Part shown: positions 13,416-14,454 of the stretch, in pieces
How positions within the stretch are numbered: position 1 is the stretch's first letter
Layout of the letters: every line of letters begins with the position of its first letter
Assembly: GCA_913054115.1 (NCBI GenBank)
Contig: CAJXIS010000012.1
Coordinates: forward strand, 1 to 14,454
DNA: 14,454 nt
Source: an uncultured Acidimicrobiaceae bacterium
Lineage (GTDB): Bacteria; Actinomycetota; Acidimicrobiia; Acidimicrobiales; MedAcidi-G1
Direction of reading: 5' to 3'
Translations under genes and position numbers: made by a program
Notes under the pieces: generated by a model
Seen by the model: only the letters and a program-made list of their open reading frames with translations
Told to the model about the DNA's origin: nothing
Database searches by the model: none

Positions 13416-14384
13416 GACGACGAGACAAGGTTCCGGGACCGGGCGGTCACCCTGGCCGGGGTGGTCGGCGAGAACGTCGAGGTCCCCAGCGCCAACCCCG
13501 TCAACTACCACCAGGCGATCAACGACCCGGCCGGCTGCGAGCCGGTGGTGGTGGACGGCAAGTTGTTCGTGCCATCGGCCTACCGGCCCCTGCCCCTGGT
13601 GATGGTCGTTCCGGGGAGCCTCGGGGTCGGCGACGGCCATCTCGCCCACGCCGAGACAATGCTGGCGGCGGGCTACGCGGCGTTTGTGCTCGACCCGTTC
13701 GGCCCCCGGTCGGTCACGTCGACCGTGGCCAACCAGACCGCCTACTCGTTCGCCGCCAGCGCCTTCGACGTGCTGTCCGCCCTGGTCGTCCTGTCGGAGC
13801 ACCCGGGCGTCGATGCGGGGCGGATCTGCGCCCAGGGCCACAGCAGGGGCGGTTCGGCGGTGTTGACGGCGGCCATGCGGCGCTTCGCCGACGCTGTCGT
13901 GGGCGACGGTGTCGGCCTGGCCGGGGTGTATGCCGTCTACCCGTGGTGCGGTCACCAGTTCGCCGATCCGGCGGTGGGTCCGACCAGGGTCCGGGCCATC
14001 GTCGGCGATCAGGACGACTGGCTGTCGGTGCAACAGGTCCAGGCCCAGGTGCAGGCCATCCGGCTGGGCGGCGGCGATGCCTCGCTGCGGATCGTGGCCG
14101 GGGCTGCGCACAGTTTCGACCGGCAGGAGGCGCTCTACGAGATCCCCGAGGCCAGCGTCACCCCCGCAGCGCCGACGGTCTACGTCGCCGGCGATGGCGC
14201 AATGGTCGATCCCCGAACTGGTCAGGCCGATGCCGGGGTCACGGATCGGGACATGTTCCGTGCGGCGATCGATGCCGGGTTCGGCCGGTGGGGTGCCCAC
14301 ATCGGCAGCATCCACGGCCAGCCGGACCTGTTCCGCTCCGACATGCTGGCCTTCCACGCCAAGGTGCTCGGCCAGCCGGCCTGA
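13413..14384 (+). CDS. Dienelactone hydrolase-like alpha/beta hydrolase
   Basis: A 323-residue cytoplasmic hydrolase. The core has LVMVVPGSLGVGDGH (62-76), AAGYAAFVLDPFGPRS (85-100), the elbow GHSRGG (142-147, S144) and, late in the fold, VGDQDDW (D199/D201) and AAHSFDR (H233). These give a plausible Ser-Asp-His triad. The pattern AGYAAFVLDPFGPR and GHSRGGSAVL resembles dienelactone hydrolase family proteins of Actinobacteria and Proteobacteria; there the elbow can carry Cys, but here it is Ser. An extension of about 80 residues after the His lies outside the usual fold. There is no signal peptide. The substrate is unknown. Confidence 0.87.
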   Translation: MDDETRFRDRAVTLAGVVGENVEVPSANPVNYHQAINDPAGCEPVVVDGKLFVPSAYRPLPLVMVVPGSLGVGDGHLAHAETMLAAGYAAFVLDPFGPRSVTSTVANQTAYSFAASAFDVLSALVVLSEHPGVDAGRICAQGHSRGGSAVLTAAMRRFADAVVGDGVGLAGVYAVYPWCGHQFADPAVGPTRVRAIVGDQDDWLSVQQVQAQVQAIRLGGGDASLRIVAGAAHSFDRQEALYEIPEASVTPAAPTVYVAGDGAMVDPRTGQADAGVTDRDMFRAAIDAGFGRWGAHIGSIHGQPDLFRSDMLAFHAKVLGQPA

Positions 14385-14400
14385 AGCGGCTGGTTTGGTC

Positions 14401-14454
14401 TGGTGGGTCGCCCGGGGCTCGAACCCGGCACCTGAGGATTAAAAGTCCCCTGCT
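14401..14454 (-). tRNA. tRNA-Lys (UUU anticodon), 3' part, cut by window edge
   Basis: Minus strand shows the anticodon stem-loop with loop CTTTTAA and anticodon TTT (14443-14441), T-arm CCGGG-TTCGAGC-CCCGG, the 3' acceptor strand GCGACCC, discriminator A, and an encoded CCA (14403-14401). The 5' acceptor strand and most of the D-arm lie beyond the window. The last visible bases (AGCA) are the end of the D-stem. Confidence 0.93.

Overview
The window is a high-GC actinobacterial chromosome segment. It carries a WhiB-family regulator, which is an actinobacterial marker, a DUF4031 gene, F420/flavin-type LLM oxidoreductase chemistry, and many genes whose start codon lies 6-7 nt after a TAnnnT box with no Shine-Dalgarno sequence (leaderless type). 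The overall character suggests Acidimicrobiia or a related deep actinobacterial line. That placement is inference; no rRNA is present.

Layout. Positions 1-712 (-) hold the N-terminal part of an acyl-CoA synthetase. Positions 780-1714 (-) hold a tandem crcB pair (fluoride channel). Positions 1840-1910 are a 12-bp tandem repeat. Positions 1935-4259 (-) form an operon: a TlpA/ResA-like thioredoxin lipoprotein, then a CcdA/DsbD-type membrane protein, then a poly-gamma-glutamate-hydrolase-like protein. Positions 4408-5180 (-) are a whiB7-type regulator and a long 5' leader. Positions 5204-6307 (-) encode an MBL-fold hydrolase and 6383-6928 (-) oligoribonuclease, which is divergent from dut (6995-7432, +). 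Next come a small anti-sigma-kinase-like ORF (-), a DUF4031 gene (+), and two divergent secreted proteins with Thr/Ser-rich linkers (8288-8959 -, and the NagZ-type glycosidase 9031-10254 +). A plus-strand series follows: an unknown 126-aa protein, an LLM oxidoreductase, an alpha/beta hydrolase, a three-histidine-box desaturase and a dienelactone-hydrolase-like protein. The window ends inside a tRNA-Lys(UUU) gene on the minus strand.

Most interesting region: the leader of the WhiB7-like gene. Reading the minus strand it holds a small ORF with strong coding bias (62 codons, 5062-4874), a perfect 10-bp terminator hairpin followed by a T-rich tract (4849-4810), and then the Shine-Dalgarno sequence and whiB7 start. 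The last codons of the small ORF contain an 11-base stretch (4898-4888) exactly complementary to the 5' flank and arm of the terminator (4853-4843). Terminator and anti-terminator are therefore mutually exclusive. This is the architecture expected of ribosome-controlled attenuation of an antibiotic-resistance regulator.

A second theme is promoter style. Seven genes (crcB1, the thioredoxin lipoprotein, MBL hydrolase, orn, dut, the Thr-rich secreted protein, the dienelactone-hydrolase-like gene) have TAnnnT exactly 6 or 7 nt before ATG/GTG. This implies leaderless mRNAs and fixes those start codons.
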